Of a DNA stretch of 64,000 nt, positions 43,626-52,583 are shown in pieces; the first letter of the stretch is position 1; each line of letters begins with the position of its first letter. The notes under the pieces are model-generated. The model was not told where the DNA came from and did no database searches. It was given only the letters and a program-made list of their open reading frames with translations. The DNA is from Flavobacterium sp. H122 (GTDB lineage Bacteria > Bacteroidota > Bacteroidia > Flavobacteriales > Flavobacteriaceae): NCBI RefSeq assembly GCF_004959765.1, contig NZ_SJZD01000009.1, forward strand, positions 56,068-120,067, read 5' to 3'. The position numbers and the translations under genes were made by a program.

Positions 43626-46151
43626 ATGGAAATCATTTTGTTATTGATCATATTGGTTGTTCTAATTATTCTGATGAGTAATTTAAATGCCAAATTATCT
43701 TCTGTTGTCAATTCAATGGACGAAATGAAAAGGAAAATAGTAAGTCTTCAAGCATATATGGAAAAGAAGAGCGAGGATTTTCCTCCTCTTGTTCAGGATA
43801 AGGAAACTGTTGCCCCTCCGGTTGTTAAAGAAGAGCAGAAGTTTGCTTCTTTTGAAGATATTGTTGATGACGAAGATGAAGAAATACAAATCAAGGAAAC
43901 AATTTTAGATACTGTTTCTGAGCATAAAGAATCAGAAAAGTTTCAGCTTTCAGGAATTGAGGATGAAGAAATTAATGCTGAACCAGCTATGGTATCAGAT
44001 CAACAGGAACCTGCGTATAAAGAACCTCAAAAAACATGGTTTGAGAAATTCAGGGAAAACAACCCGGATCTGGAAAAATTTGTTGGGGAGAATCTTATTA
44101 ACAAAATAGGAATTCTGATTTTGGTTTTAGGAATCAGTTTCTTTGTAAAATATGCGATAGACAAAAACTGGATCAATGAAACCGCACGTGTTGGTATTGG
44201 AATCTTGGCAGGATCTTTAGTTATGGGCGTAGCACATAAGCTTAAAAAAGAGTATAAAGCTTTCAGTTCTGTAATGGTTGCCGGAGCAATCAGTATTTTT
44301 TACTTTACTATTGCAATAGCTTTTCATGATTATCAGTTGTTCAGTCAGCCGGTTGCTTTTAGTATTATGGTTGTTATTACAGCTTTCAGTACGTTTGTCT
44401 CTCTGGCTTATGACAGGCAGGAGCTTTCAGTCTTGTCTTTAATTGGTGGTTTTGCAGTTCCTTTTATGGTGAGTACAGGGCAGGGGAATTATATTGTCCT
44501 GTTTGTCTATATCGCTGTTTTAAATATTGGAATACTAGGAATTGCCTATTTTAAAAAATGGAATCTGCTTACACTGCTGTCTTTTCTGTTTACAAGTATT
44601 CTTTTTGTCAGCTGGTATACAGTTGAGCTGGATAAAAACACACTGCCTCACAAAGGAGCCTTGATTTTTGCTACAGTTTTTTATTTTTTATTCAGCATTA
44701 TAGCGGTACTCAATAATATAAGAAATAAAGGTTTGTTTACTAAAATGGAATATTTCATTATAGTTGCCAATACTTTTGTTTATTTTGGAATAGGTCTCGG
44801 AATTATTCATAATTGGGGAATTGAGGCAAAAGGTTTGTTTACTCTTTCGCTGGCGGTTTATAATCTGATTTACGCAGGCTTTTTATTCAAGAAATTTGGT
44901 TTGGATAAAAATGCGGTTTATTTGTTAATCGGTTTTGTGTTTACTTTTGTAACGATTACAATACCGGTTCAGTTCGAAGGCAATCAGATAACGTTGTTTT
45001 GGGCATGTGAAGCTGTTTTACTGTATTGGCTATCACAAAAATCCAAAATAGAGCTCTTTAAAACCGGAGCTGTATTGGTTCAGTTACTGACCATTATAAG
45101 TTTAATAATGGATTGGACTGTTGTTTATAGTGATTCCGGTCTTACGGTTGTCTTTAATCAAGGATTTCTGACAGGTCTTGTTGTTTCAGGGTCATTGGTG
45201 GTGACTTATTTTTTATTGAAAAAAGAAGAAGAAAAAATTAAGATAGCTACTATTTCATTGGATACAGTTTTATTTAGAGAAATTGTTTCTTTTACTGCTT
45301 TGGCTGTTGGGTATTTGGTAGGAATGTTCGAAATAACGTATCAGGCTGATCAATATATAGCTAACGAATCTTCAGCCTTGTCACTTCCGGTTACTTATCA
45401 CTATGTGTTTTCCGGCGCATTGTTATTTTTTGGATTGAAACTGTTTCATGATAAATTCTTTAAGCCATTAACGGTTTTGACAATTTTAAACGTTCTGCTT
45501 TATGTTGGAGTGTTCTGCGTAATTCCTTCAGAAGAAATTTTTTCAAACCTTTTGTACAGATATAATTACTCTATTGCATTAATTCTGCATTTTATAATTT
45601 TAGGATGTATTGCATATTTTGTCGTTTTTTTAGTAAAGCAAATTATGGAAAAACCTGCCTTTGGCTTCATGAAATCCAAATGGGTATTATGGGGATTGGT
45701 TTTTTGCGGCGTTTATATTTTAAGCAATGAAATTATAATTCACAGTTACTATTTTACCAATACAAAAGACTATCTGATTTCATTGCAAAAACAGGAACGA
45801 AAAGACAGTACTGTTAATTTTTCATTTATTTATGATCAGATGGAAATGGTCAGGATTCAGGTAGTCAAAATAGGATTTCCTGTTTTATGGGGAATACTGT
45901 CTTTTGCCATGTTGATTTTCGGGATTAGAAAACAATGGAAAGATATAAGGATAATAGCCCTGTCACTTTTAGGTCTTACTATAGTGAAGCTATTTGTTTA
46001 TGATATCAATAATGTGTCTGAAAGTGGTAAAATTATTGCATTTATTTTACTGGGAGTACTGGTGTTGATTATTTCATTTGTGTATCAGAAAATTAAAAAA
46101 TTAGTTGTTGATGAAGATGCAAATACTGTTTTGGATGAAAAGATTAATTAG
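43626..46151 (+). CDS. DUF2339 multi-pass membrane protein
   Basis: An 841-residue protein. Residues 1-25 are hydrophobic, then an acidic soluble part (about 45-150). From about residue 155 to the end there are about two dozen transmembrane segments. NKIGILILVLGISFFVKYA and AMLIFGIRKQWKDIRIIALSLLG are characteristic of DUF2339. Function unknown. It overlaps by 17 bases a DUF3999 gene, a pairing known for this family. Confidence 0.9.
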   Translation: MEIILLLIILVVLIILMSNLNAKLSSVVNSMDEMKRKIVSLQAYMEKKSEDFPPLVQDKETVAPPVVKEEQKFASFEDIVDDEDEEIQIKETILDTVSEHKESEKFQLSGIEDEEINAEPAMVSDQQEPAYKEPQKTWFEKFRENNPDLEKFVGENLINKIGILILVLGISFFVKYAIDKNWINETARVGIGILAGSLVMGVAHKLKKEYKAFSSVMVAGAISIFYFTIAIAFHDYQLFSQPVAFSIMVVITAFSTFVSLAYDRQELSVLSLIGGFAVPFMVSTGQGNYIVLFVYIAVLNIGILGIAYFKKWNLLTLLSFLFTSILFVSWYTVELDKNTLPHKGALIFATVFYFLFSIIAVLNNIRNKGLFTKMEYFIIVANTFVYFGIGLGIIHNWGIEAKGLFTLSLAVYNLIYAGFLFKKFGLDKNAVYLLIGFVFTFVTITIPVQFEGNQITLFWACEAVLLYWLSQKSKIELFKTGAVLVQLLTIISLIMDWTVVYSDSGLTVVFNQGFLTGLVVSGSLVVTYFLLKKEEEKIKIATISLDTVLFREIVSFTALAVGYLVGMFEITYQADQYIANESSALSLPVTYHYVFSGALLFFGLKLFHDKFFKPLTVLTILNVLLYVGVFCVIPSEEIFSNLLYRYNYSIALILHFIILGCIAYFVVFLVKQIMEKPAFGFMKSKWVLWGLVFCGVYILSNEIIIHSYYFTNTKDYLISLQKQERKDSTVNFSFIYDQMEMVRIQVVKIGFPVLWGILSFAMLIFGIRKQWKDIRIIALSLLGLTIVKLFVYDINNVSESGKIIAFILLGVLVLIISFVYQKIKKLVVDEDANTVLDEKIN

Positions 46152-47352
46152 TTGCCTGCTGTTTGTGTTTTTTGGGACTACTGTTTCAGGACAGCAGTAT
46201 AAAGGAGTAATGTCAAAGCCAAATAAGAATGGATTGGCTTTAGTAAAAGTATCTCCGGAAGTTCTTTCTGCCTCTGGAGGTGATTTGGATCACTTAAGGA
46301 TTCTTGATAAAATGAATACCGAAGTACCTTATGCAGTTTTTTTGAATAATAAAGAAGGTTTTGAGGTAAAGCCTTGCACAATCATTTCAAAGAACTCATC
46401 TCCAGGAAAAAATACGTCTATAATAGTTGAAAAATACGGCAAAGCTGAAATTGATAAGTTGGTGTTGAAAATTGGAAATTCTTCAATCTCCAAAAGATAC
46501 AGTATTAGCGGAAGTAATGACAATAAAGAATGGTTTGGGCTGGTTTATGATGAGGAAATTTCTGATTTGAATGATGAAAACCAAACTTTTGTGGAAAGGG
46601 AATTCAGTTTTCCGCTTAATAATTATAAGTACATAAGATTTGATTTTTCAGATAAGAATTCATTGCCAATCAATGTGTTTTCTGTGTCATGTCTTGTGCC
46701 TCATTTAATTGAGTCTCCTTTGATTGAGCTTAAAGGTTTTAGTCAAAAGGTTATGCATGACAAGAAAAACAAAAAGACATTGTTGTATATCAACTTTAAA
46801 TCGCCGCAAATCATTGATGAAATTCAGTTTGAAATTACAGCCCCCCAAATGTATCTGCGTGATGCAAAAATTTTGGCAAACAGAACTCAGACTATTAAAA
46901 AGAGAAGTGAAAATTACCTTGAAACTCTAAATCAGTTCTCGTTGAATTCTAAAAGTCAAAATCATTTCAGGATTAATCCGGTTTTTGAAAAGGAATTAAT
47001 TATAGAAATTGAAAATCAGGATAATCCTGTTTTGGAAATCAAAAAAATAAAATTGCTTCAAAAACCTATCGGCATTGTTGCAGATCTTGAGAAAAATGGA
47101 GTGTATACTGTTGTTATAGATTCAAATTATGTTACACCCAATTATGACATAGTGAATTTCAATTTTAATTCTGAAAATGATTTATCACAGATTGTAATTG
47201 AGGATTTACATCATTTAACTGCATCTGAAAGTAAAGAATCAGATATGTTTTGGCAAAAACCCTGGTTTTTATGGGTTTCAATAATTACCGGAGCCGTTTT
47301 GATAGTTTATTTTGCTTTAGGATTGCTCAAAGATTTAGAGAAGAAAGATTAA
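46135..47352 (+). CDS. DUF3999 exported membrane-anchored protein
   Basis: A 405-residue protein. I chose the ATG at 46135 because it opens a clean signal peptide (MKRLISCLLFVFFG, ending SGQQ). An earlier in-frame ATG at 46105 would add ten non-conserved residues. Beta-rich repeats fill the middle. One transmembrane helix lies near the C-terminus in WFLWVSIITGAVLIVYFAL. It overlaps the DUF2339 gene and probably works with it. The final 4 bases overlap the convergent cupin gene. Confidence 0.85.
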   Translation: MKRLISCLLFVFFGTTVSGQQYKGVMSKPNKNGLALVKVSPEVLSASGGDLDHLRILDKMNTEVPYAVFLNNKEGFEVKPCTIISKNSSPGKNTSIIVEKYGKAEIDKLVLKIGNSSISKRYSISGSNDNKEWFGLVYDEEISDLNDENQTFVEREFSFPLNNYKYIRFDFSDKNSLPINVFSVSCLVPHLIESPLIELKGFSQKVMHDKKNKKTLLYINFKSPQIIDEIQFEITAPQMYLRDAKILANRTQTIKKRSENYLETLNQFSLNSKSQNHFRINPVFEKELIIEIENQDNPVLEIKKIKLLQKPIGIVADLEKNGVYTVVIDSNYVTPNYDIVNFNFNSENDLSQIVIEDLHHLTASESKESDMFWQKPWFLWVSIITGAVLIVYFALGLLKDLEKKD

Positions 47353-47714
47353 CTTTCTTCTCTATGTACTAAATCCATTGAAAAAGCAGGTTTGCAGATT
47401 GCAATGTATTCGCAGGGTGCATCAAACGGATTCGAATATTGCACCCTTACATTTTTCTCTATTTTAATTGATTGACCAGCTTCAAGAACAACTTTCTCAC
47501 CATCGATGATAAACTGCTTTTTTCCTGAAATGATATAGGTATACTCGTCAAATTCCGGGGTTTGAAAAGGTTCGCTCCAACCGGGAGGTGCTATCATGTG
47601 AGCAATAGATATTTCCGGATTATCAGTGGTTGCCAATCCGTGATGTTCTTCTATTAATTTACCATCGGTTGTAGGAACAACAAATGGTGACTTTTGGATA
47701 AAATACTTTTTCAT
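47349..47714 (-). CDS. cupin-domain protein
   Basis: A 121-residue single-domain cupin. The first metal motif fits FQTPEFDEYTYIISG, and YTYIISGKKQFIIDG and LEAGQSIKIEKNVRVQYSN are typical. Function unknown; a metal-dependent or ligand-binding role is likely. Its start lies only six bases from the boundary of the GIY-YIG unit, so the upstream region was probably replaced by that insertion. Confidence 0.85.
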   Translation of the reverse strand: MKKYFIQKSPFVVPTTDGKLIEEHHGLATTDNPEISIAHMIAPPGWSEPFQTPEFDEYTYIISGKKQFIIDGEKVVLEAGQSIKIEKNVRVQYSNPFDAPCEYIAICKPAFSMDLVHREES

Positions 47715-47720
47715 AGTATA

Positions 47721-48100
47721 GTCATTACGAGGAGGAACGACGAAGCAATCTCATCAATTCCTACTCATTATATTTTCTATTTCTTTAAACAAATCTAACC
47801 AATTCGGATTACTTTTTTGTATAAGATTTATTTTATCTCGTCTTGATCCAGCTTTAATTTTTTTTTCTCTTGTTATTGCATCACCAATCATTTGATAACA
47901 TTCATAATAAACTAATTTTTCTAAATTATATCTTACTGAAAATGATTTTGAATATTTCTTTGTTTTATGCTCAATTATACGTTTAGACAAATTTGAAGTT
48001 ACTCCTGTGTAAAGAGTTGTGTTGTTTTTATTAGTGATGATATAAATAAACCCAAACGTCATAAATTACAGATTACTTCGTCGTTCCTCCTCGTAATGAC
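47721..48100 (-). mobile_element. GIY-YIG nuclease unit bounded by 30-bp inverted repeats
   Basis: GTCATTACGAGGAGGAACGA at 47721 begins a 30-base left arm. Its inverted copy at 48071-48100 differs at one base. The arms tightly enclose the GIY-YIG gene: 3 bases after its stop and 8 bases before its start. No target-site duplication is obvious. Looks like a compact one-gene mobile unit, 380 bp. Confidence 0.75.
47754..48062 (-). CDS. small GIY-YIG endonuclease-domain protein
   Basis: A 102-residue single-domain GIY-YIG protein. It has FIYIITN and LYTGVTSNLSKRIIEHK, with Tyr, Gly and Arg in the expected catalytic places, LVYYECYQ, and ITREKKIKAGSRRDKINLI. Size fits the UPF0213/YhbQ-like group. 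It is enclosed by near-perfect inverted repeats, so it may cut at or help spread the repeat. It has no fused DNA-binding domain. Confidence 0.92.
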   Translation of the reverse strand: MTFGFIYIITNKNNTTLYTGVTSNLSKRIIEHKTKKYSKSFSVRYNLEKLVYYECYQMIGDAITREKKIKAGSRRDKINLIQKSNPNWLDLFKEIENIMSRN

Positions 48101-48113
48101 TTTTAATAAGAAA

Positions 48114-48482
48114 TCATTTCTTAAAAATAAAATAAACGGCAAGTACCAAAAAACACATTCCAACAGCATGGTTCCATCGTAACGATTCGTTTTTGAAGAA
48201 AATCATAGAGAAAATAACAAAAACGATCAAAGTAATTACTTCCTGAATCACTTTTAACTGTAACAGAGAAAAAGGGCCACCGTTGCCTTGAAAACCAATT
48301 TTGTTGGCAGGAACCTGAAAACAGTATTCAAATAAAGCCAATCCCCAGCTGATTAGTATTATGGTAATCAAACCAGCATTTTCAAACCATTTCAGTTCTT
48401 TAAATTTCAAATGTCCGTACCATGCCAATGTCATAAAAACATTAGAAAGTATGAGCAATCCTATGGTGATATATCCTTTCAT
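48114..48482 (-). CDS. DUF486 family membrane protein
   Basis: A 122-residue protein with four hydrophobic helices. I start it at the internal Met (MKGYITIGLLILSNVFMTLA), because an in-frame ATG 24 bases further upstream adds only MRLFLSFN. WYGHLKF, CFQVPANKIGF and LKVIQEVITL are family motifs of DUF486 (DMT-like). Function unknown. Confidence 0.85.
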   Translation of the reverse strand: MKGYITIGLLILSNVFMTLAWYGHLKFKELKWFENAGLITIILISWGLALFEYCFQVPANKIGFQGNGGPFSLLQLKVIQEVITLIVFVIFSMIFFKNESLRWNHAVGMCFLVLAVYFIFKK

Positions 48483-48536
48483 GTTAAACGATAAAAACAA
48501 TCTCAATTCTCAAATTCAATTTTTTTAATTTATATC

Positions 48537-48612
48537 GACATTGTTAATTATAATTGATTATTGCAATTGATATTGTTTCTTGTAATTGATGTTGATTATT
48601 GCAATTGATATT
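48537..48612. repeat. 19-bp imperfect tandem repeat
   Basis: Four 19-base units. The second and fourth are identical (GATTATTGCAATTGATATT at 48556 and 48594); the first and third are degenerate. It lies between the DUF486 start and the end of the HerA-like gene. No coding or regulatory role is evident. Confidence 0.8.
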
Positions 48613-48613
48613 G

Positions 48614-50119
48614 TTATTTTTTCAATACTTTCATTAAAACGTTAAACGCCCCACGGATAAAACTTGCGCTGGTTACTACTTTTAATACTGATTTACCGAT
48701 TACTTCTCCTGTGCTTGGTTCTTTAGCGGTTTGTTTTTCTTCTTCTTTTTCAGCAACTTCTTCCGAAATTTCTTCAATTTTTTTAGTCAATATTTCGTGA
48801 GCGCTTTCGCGGTCAATTGCTGAGGCATATTTTTCAACCAATTTGGAATTTGAATTTATTACAGTAATTTCTTTTTCAGTCAAAATGTCCATTCGGCTTT
48901 CAGGCGCACGCATCATACAGGCAACCAGTGGGGTAGGGATACCTTTTTCGTTTAAAGCAGTTACTAAAGCTTCTCCAATTCCTAATGATGTAATTATTTC
49001 GTCAGTTTTATAAAATTCGGAAATAGGGTAGTTTTCAGATGTTTGTTTTATAGCCTGACGGTCATTGGCTGTAAAAGCTCTTAAAGCATGCTGTATTTTC
49101 AAGCCCAGCTGTGCTAAAACTCCTTTTGGAACATCGGTTGGATTTTGAGTAATAAAATATACACCAATTCCCTTTGAGCGTATTAATTTTATGATGGTTT
49201 CAATTTGATCCAGTAAAGCATCACTGGCCTCGTTGAATATTAAATGCGCTTCATCAATAAAAACAACTAATTCAGGTTGGTCAACATCACCTTTTTCGGG
49301 CATAGTATTGTAGATTTCAGCCAGTAAATTAAGCATGAATGTCGAAAACAGCTTTGGTTTGTCCTGGATGTCATTCAAACGTACAATGTTTACATAGCCG
49401 TAGCCATTTTTGTCAATACGCATTAAATCTTCAATTTCAAATGATTTTTCACCAAAGAAAATATCACCGCCCTGTTGTTCCAATTCAATTATTTTACGGA
49501 GAATTGTTCCTGTGGTTGCGGTTGAAATTTTACCGTATTCCTCAGAAATTTCATCTTTGCCTTCTTCTGTAATGTAATTCATTACTTTTTTAATGTCTTT
49601 CAAATCCAGAAGAGGCATTTTTTTATCGTCACAGTATTTGAATATTACAGCAACTACACCAGCCTGTGTTTCATTCAAATCCAATATCCTGGAAAATAAA
49701 ACCGGGCCAAATTCAGAAACCGTAGCGCGTAATCTGACCCCGTCCTGTGAGGAAAGTGTCATTAATTCTACCGGAAAAGCTTTTGCTTTAAACGGGATAT
49801 TTATTTTAGTATGTCTTTCTTTTATAAAGTCTTTTTCCTGGCCTTCTGCGGCAATTCCGGAAAAATCTCCTTTTATATCCATCATTAGCACAGGAATTCC
49901 GTTTTGTGACAGCTGTTCGGAAAGTACTTGAATCGTTTTTGTTTTTCCTGTACCGGTGGCGCCGGCGATAAGACCGTGACGGTTAAGGGTTTTTAGAGGA
50001 ATAGTGACAGGAATTGCGTGAGCTTCTCCATCTAGCATTGCGCCGCCTAAATTTATATTGGCTCCTTTGCAGTTATAGCCGTTGGTGATTTCTTTTGTGA
50101 AATTTTCTAAAGTACTCAT
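48614..50119 (-). CDS. HerA-like ATPase (DUF853 family)
   Basis: A 501-residue AAA-type ATPase. Walker A GATGTGKTKT is near residue 52, Walker B VVFIDEAHLIF near 290, and a sensor segment YFITQNPTDVPKGVLAQLG follows. Length and motifs fit the YjgR/DUF853 group of FtsK-HerA-type motor proteins. The C-terminus is acidic, then SASFIRGAFNVLMKVLKK. Role in the cell is unknown. It is not next to a nuclease such as NurA, and the neighbouring genes do not indicate a defence system. Confidence 0.88.
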   Translation of the reverse strand: MSTLENFTKEITNGYNCKGANINLGGAMLDGEAHAIPVTIPLKTLNRHGLIAGATGTGKTKTIQVLSEQLSQNGIPVLMMDIKGDFSGIAAEGQEKDFIKERHTKINIPFKAKAFPVELMTLSSQDGVRLRATVSEFGPVLFSRILDLNETQAGVVAVIFKYCDDKKMPLLDLKDIKKVMNYITEEGKDEISEEYGKISTATTGTILRKIIELEQQGGDIFFGEKSFEIEDLMRIDKNGYGYVNIVRLNDIQDKPKLFSTFMLNLLAEIYNTMPEKGDVDQPELVVFIDEAHLIFNEASDALLDQIETIIKLIRSKGIGVYFITQNPTDVPKGVLAQLGLKIQHALRAFTANDRQAIKQTSENYPISEFYKTDEIITSLGIGEALVTALNEKGIPTPLVACMMRAPESRMDILTEKEITVINSNSKLVEKYASAIDRESAHEILTKKIEEISEEVAEKEEEKQTAKEPSTGEVIGKSVLKVVTSASFIRGAFNVLMKVLKK

Positions 50120-50502
50120 GATTAGTTGTTAAGTAGTGCAATTTATTAAATTTTTGTGTCAAAAATAGCTACAAAAATAATGGGTTTTGGTCTGATTTTT
50201 GATGTTGTTAAAAATGAGTAAAAATGTGGTTTTTTTCTTTTTTTTGCGCGCACTGAGATTTGTTGAGAAATTCTCATTAAAAAGAAAAAAATATTGTTTA
50301 ATATTTAAAAAAAGGAATATTTATCGGTTTTTAATGAAAGATTGTTGTTTTTTGGCTTTAACGCAATTCCAAGTATTTGTGAAACATCTGCACAAAAATC
50401 AAAAAAAGTTTTTTTATATCGTGTAAAAAATTAAATTTGCTCCCATTATTTATTAAAAACACAAGAATTTAATCAATTTAAGAAATTTAAATTTTTAGAA
50501 AA
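50120..50502. promoter_or_regulatory. 383-bp gap with a -7 element for exbB
   Basis: TAAATTTG at 50432-50439 is a TAnnTTTG match 63 bases upstream of exbB on the plus strand. No clear -33 element. The rest is AT-rich with homopolymer A and T tracts and no supported gene. The 5' side probably also holds the minus-strand HerA-like promoter, which I could not place. Confidence 0.5.
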
Positions 50503-51333
50503 ATGGCAAACAACGTTAAAGTTAAAAAAGAAAAAAGTTCAAACAACGGAGGTGATATTTTCTCTGGACTTGTAATTGTAGCATGTATCTTTGTAGGATG
50601 GTTGGTATGGAAATTTGTAATGGGTAACCCGGCAAACTTTGAAGGAAACAATCCTGAAGGGCATCCACTACCAGGGAATTATTTGGCAATGGTTTACAAA
50701 GGAGGGGCTATCGTTCCTGTGTTAATGGGCTTATTGTTGATGGTAGTTGTTTTCTCATTTGAGCGTTTCTTCGTTTTAAAGAAAGCAGCTGGTAAAGGTA
50801 ACTTAGATGCTTTTATGAAAAAAGTACAGGCTAATGTTAACCAAGGTGATATTAATGGTGCTATCGAAAACTGTGATAAGCAGCAAGGTTCGGTTGCTAA
50901 TGCAATTAAGGCTGGTTTAGTAAAATACAATCAGGTAAAAGCTGAAGGTTTCTCTTCTGAGGATGCTACTGAAACAATCCACAAAGAAATTGAAGAAGTA
51001 ACTTCATTAGAAATGCCAATGTTGGAGAAAAATATGACTATTTTATCTACATTAGTATCTTTAGGAACTTTAGCAGGTTTATTAGGAACTGTAACAGGTA
51101 TGATTAAAGCATTCGGTGCGTTGGCAACTTCTGGTACTCCTGACCAGGCAGCGTTGGCAAACGGTATCTCTGAAGCACTTATCAATACTGCAACAGGTAT
51201 CTCAACTTCAGCTTTAGCGATTGTAGTTTATAACTTCTTTACTTCAAAAATAGATACGTTAACGTATTCAATTGATGAAGCAGCAAATACGATTGTAAAT
51301 ACTTACAGACGTTTCAAAGGAAGTTTAAAATAA
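50503..51333 (+). CDS. exbB: ExbB/TolQ/MotA-type proton channel
   Basis: A 276-residue inner-membrane component of the energiser for TonB-dependent outer-membrane transport. Transmembrane helices are at about 23-45, 70-92, 185-210 and 225-245. MLEKNMTILSTLVSLGTLAGLLGTVTGMI and GISEALINTATGISTSALAIVVYNFF are the family signature. It begins a seven-gene run with two exbD genes, tonB, a small membrane protein, a PstS-like lipoprotein and a TPR protein. Confidence 0.94.
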   Translation: MANNVKVKKEKSSNNGGDIFSGLVIVACIFVGWLVWKFVMGNPANFEGNNPEGHPLPGNYLAMVYKGGAIVPVLMGLLLMVVVFSFERFFVLKKAAGKGNLDAFMKKVQANVNQGDINGAIENCDKQQGSVANAIKAGLVKYNQVKAEGFSSEDATETIHKEIEEVTSLEMPMLEKNMTILSTLVSLGTLAGLLGTVTGMIKAFGALATSGTPDQAALANGISEALINTATGISTSALAIVVYNFFTSKIDTLTYSIDEAANTIVNTYRRFKGSLK

Positions 51334-51371
51334 TATATAGATCGAAAGATTTATTTGAATAAAAAATAATT

Positions 51372-51992
51372 ATGGCAGTAAAAACGCAAAAAAAAGCAGG
51401 AGCAATAGACATGACGGCTATGTGTGACGTTGCTTTCCTATTGTTGACGTTCTTTATCTTGACTGCTACAGCAAAACAACCGGAACCTTTGGCTGTTGAT
51501 ATGCCAAACTCAATTGTTCAGACTAAATTGCCGGAAACAGGCTTAGCAACTCTGACAGTGGGTAAAGGAAAAGTTTTCTTTGGAATGGTTGATAGAGATA
51601 TCAGAGTAAGAACTCTTGAACTAATGGGGCAAGAGTATGGTGTAAATTTTTCTGATGAAGAGAAAACCCGTTTTTCTTTAATCGATGGTTTCGGAGTGCC
51701 GCTAGGTAATTTAAAACAAATTATCGCGATGAGCAGTTCAGAAAGAAACGCACAAGATTTACAGCCAGGTATTCCTATGGACTCTATCGATAAGAAAAAA
51801 GATGAGTTGTCAAGATGGATTTACAATGCTCGTGCAGCTAGTGCTGAATTGAAAAACGAAGATTTGAAATTCGCTATTAAAGGTGATGCTAAATTGGAGT
51901 ATCCTTCAATCAAACGAGTAATGGATTTATTACAGGATCAAGATGTGAATAGTTTCAATCTTGTGACTGGTTTACGTGGTAAAGATTTCTAA
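51372..51992 (+). CDS. exbD: ExbD/TolR-type biopolymer transport protein 1
   Basis: A 206-residue single-pass protein. The transmembrane helix (about 18-38) carries the essential proton-pathway Asp19 in MTAMCDVAFLLLTFF. The periplasmic domain is larger than classic ExbD (about 140 residues). It pairs with a second exbD at 52013, the normal flavobacterial arrangement. Confidence 0.92.
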   Translation: MAVKTQKKAGAIDMTAMCDVAFLLLTFFILTATAKQPEPLAVDMPNSIVQTKLPETGLATLTVGKGKVFFGMVDRDIRVRTLELMGQEYGVNFSDEEKTRFSLIDGFGVPLGNLKQIIAMSSSERNAQDLQPGIPMDSIDKKKDELSRWIYNARAASAELKNEDLKFAIKGDAKLEYPSIKRVMDLLQDQDVNSFNLVTGLRGKDF

Positions 51993-52012
51993 TATAATTA
52001 AGATAAAAAGAA

Positions 52013-52558
52013 ATGGCAGAATTAAATGACTCCGGCGGCGGTGGCAAAAAAGGCGACAAAAAGGTAAGAAGTAAAAAATCCAATGCCAAAGTTGACTTAA
52101 CTGCGATGGTGGACTTAGCGTTCTTGTTAATCACCTTCTTCATGTTGACTACTTCATTGTCTAAACCGCAGTCGATGCCTCTTGGAATGCCTGAAAAAGA
52201 AAAGGATAAGAAGGAACCGACTACCATAGATGTTGCTGATAATAGAACCATGACTATTTTATTAGGTGAAAACAATAAAGTAAAATGGTATATGGGGCAG
52301 TTTGCAACTCCGCTTGAAGGACCTAAAGATTCTTCTTATGGTAAGGCAGGTATCAGACAGGAAATTTTATCTAAGGTGCAGTCTGTGCCGCAGGTTACAG
52401 GTGATTCTAAAAAAGGATTGATTGTGATTTTGAAATTAGATAAGAAAACAAACTATAGAAATATGGTTGACATTCTTGATGAGATGGCAATTGCAAAAGT
52501 TCCTACTTATGCAATCGTAGATATAACTCCTGAAGAGAAGGCTTTATTAAACAAGTAA
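52013..52558 (+). CDS. exbD: ExbD/TolR-type biopolymer transport protein 2
   Basis: A 181-residue second ExbD. A glycine/lysine-rich cytoplasmic head (residues 7-23) precedes the transmembrane helix, with Asp34 in LTAMVDLAFLLITFFML. The periplasmic part ends near residue 180. It is 20 bases after the first exbD and 25 before tonB. The two copies differ enough to have separate roles. Confidence 0.92.
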   Translation: MAELNDSGGGGKKGDKKVRSKKSNAKVDLTAMVDLAFLLITFFMLTTSLSKPQSMPLGMPEKEKDKKEPTTIDVADNRTMTILLGENNKVKWYMGQFATPLEGPKDSSYGKAGIRQEILSKVQSVPQVTGDSKKGLIVILKLDKKTNYRNMVDILDEMAIAKVPTYAIVDITPEEKALLNK

Positions 52559-52583
52559 TTAACTAATTCTAATAATTGAAAAG

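Noticed and set aside
48614..50119. Possible defence island around the HerA-like ATPase
   Set aside because: No NurA, SIR2, restriction or other defence partner lies next to it; the protein fits the common DUF853 housekeeping-like group.
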